A stretch of 64,000 nt of DNA from Thermogemmata fonticola (GTDB lineage Bacteria > Planctomycetota > Planctomycetia > Gemmatales > Gemmataceae). This document shows positions 63,747 to 64,000 of the stretch, piece after piece. The first letter of the stretch is position 1, and each line of letters opens with the position of its first letter. Below the pieces are notes generated by a model. That model searched no databases, was not told where the DNA came from, and saw only the letters and a program-made list of their open reading frames with translations. The DNA lies in the NCBI RefSeq assembly GCF_013694095.1, contig NZ_JACEFB010000012.1, positions 62,001 through 126,000 of the forward strand, read 5' to 3'. Made by a program: the position numbers and the translations under genes.

Positions 63747-64000
63747 GGTTCTCTCTCCCATGTGTTCCGTTCCGCTGGCTGGCTTTCGGACCGTCCGAGA
63801 GCCTGGATCAGGGTAGTCAGCAGAGTGCGGATACTCTCGCTGAGCGTTGGCCACAGAGCGGCTAGTCCTTCTAGGTCAGATGGCAGACTGGTAAAAACTG
63901 TCGGATGCTCTGCCATCCCTTGTCTACTAGTGGACGTACATGTAGACAGTCGTTGATCTACATCTTGTAGATGCTCGCCTGACTGTACTGGCTTTGCTGT
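63743..64000 (-). CDS. Hypothetical protein, C-terminal part cut by window edge
   Basis: The frame is open from the right edge to a TGA at 63743-63745, giving at least 85 codons, and overlaps the next gene's GTG. The last part, LPSDLEGLAALWPTLSESIR TLLTTLIQALGR pattern, is helical and coding-like, with a polar Glu/Arg tail. Too little is seen to name it. It is the first visible gene of a likely operon with the 75-residue protein. Confidence 0.5.
   Translation of the reverse strand, partial: TAKPVQSGEHLQDVDQRLSTCTSTSRQGMAEHPTVFTSLPSDLEGLAALWPTLSESIRTLLTTLIQALGRSESQPAERNTWEREP

Larger units (their letters stand above)
56921..64000. mobile_element. Integrative element at tRNA-Glu, left part
   Basis: From the integrase stop inside tRNA-Glu to the right edge all genes lie on the minus strand and include a tyrosine integrase, a primase-polymerase/helicase, a small HTH protein beside it, and several unknown proteins; iteron-like repeats and an AT-rich region lie between them. 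No relaxase, conjugation or capsid gene is visible, so the element may be a plasmid-like integrative or satellite element. The second attachment site must lie beyond 64000, since the tRNA 3' sequence is not repeated in the window. Confidence 0.75.

Overview
The window looks like chromosome of a planctomycete, most likely a member of the Gemmataceae. The pointers are a type IV-pilin-like DUF1559 protein paired with a small lipoprotein, a decayed surface protein carrying the ALEDRTTPS motif after its export region, a DUF4912 protein, a zinc-ribbon Ser/Thr kinase with C-terminal membrane segments, and very large proteins with no recognisable family. The organism call is inference from gene content; no rRNA lies in the window.

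Layout. 1-21,700: housekeeping genes (ABC-F tail, sbcD, groEL-groES, TerC, trpS, kinase, a 1389-residue unknown, purN/purD convergent, an HPF-like protein with a sigma-like tail, two thirds of a metal ABC transporter). 21,849-25,555: a DnaA-type initiator and a Pit phosphate transporter. 25,556-29,811: an island of lower gene density with unknown small genes, a decayed RHS tip, a Hint fragment and a scrap of integrase, ending at tRNA-Ala. 30,109-53,834: further chromosomal genes (ACT protein, tandem amidohydrolase, pilin-like protein, LptB-like ATPase, oxidoreductase, DoxX/ApbE pair, VWA/PP2C pair, STAS protein, valS, cimA). 53,884-54,938: a regulatory zone holding a probable cimA attenuator, a small basic ORF with its own terminator and a probable small RNA. 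55,529-56,532: a surface-protein pseudogene. 56,880 to the right end: tRNA-Glu followed by an integrated element with integrase, primase-polymerase/helicase, a small HTH protein, iteron-like repeats and several unknown genes; the element runs off the window.

The most notable item is the leader of the minus-strand citramalate synthase gene. A promoter-like sequence is followed by a strong ribosome site and a 29-codon ORF containing three consecutive Val codons then Ile and ending five bases before a segment that is perfectly complementary to the 5' arm of an intrinsic terminator placed 50 bases before cimA. This has every part of a classical ribosome-mediated attenuator. Other items worth checking are tandem inverted repeats before groES that are not CIRCE, four inverted 15-bp repeats in the integrated element that may be its origin, an 18-bp repeat read in three different frames within the element, and a 45-base integrase match linking the two tRNA-associated islands.

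All calls come from reading the sequence; no database search or folding program was run.
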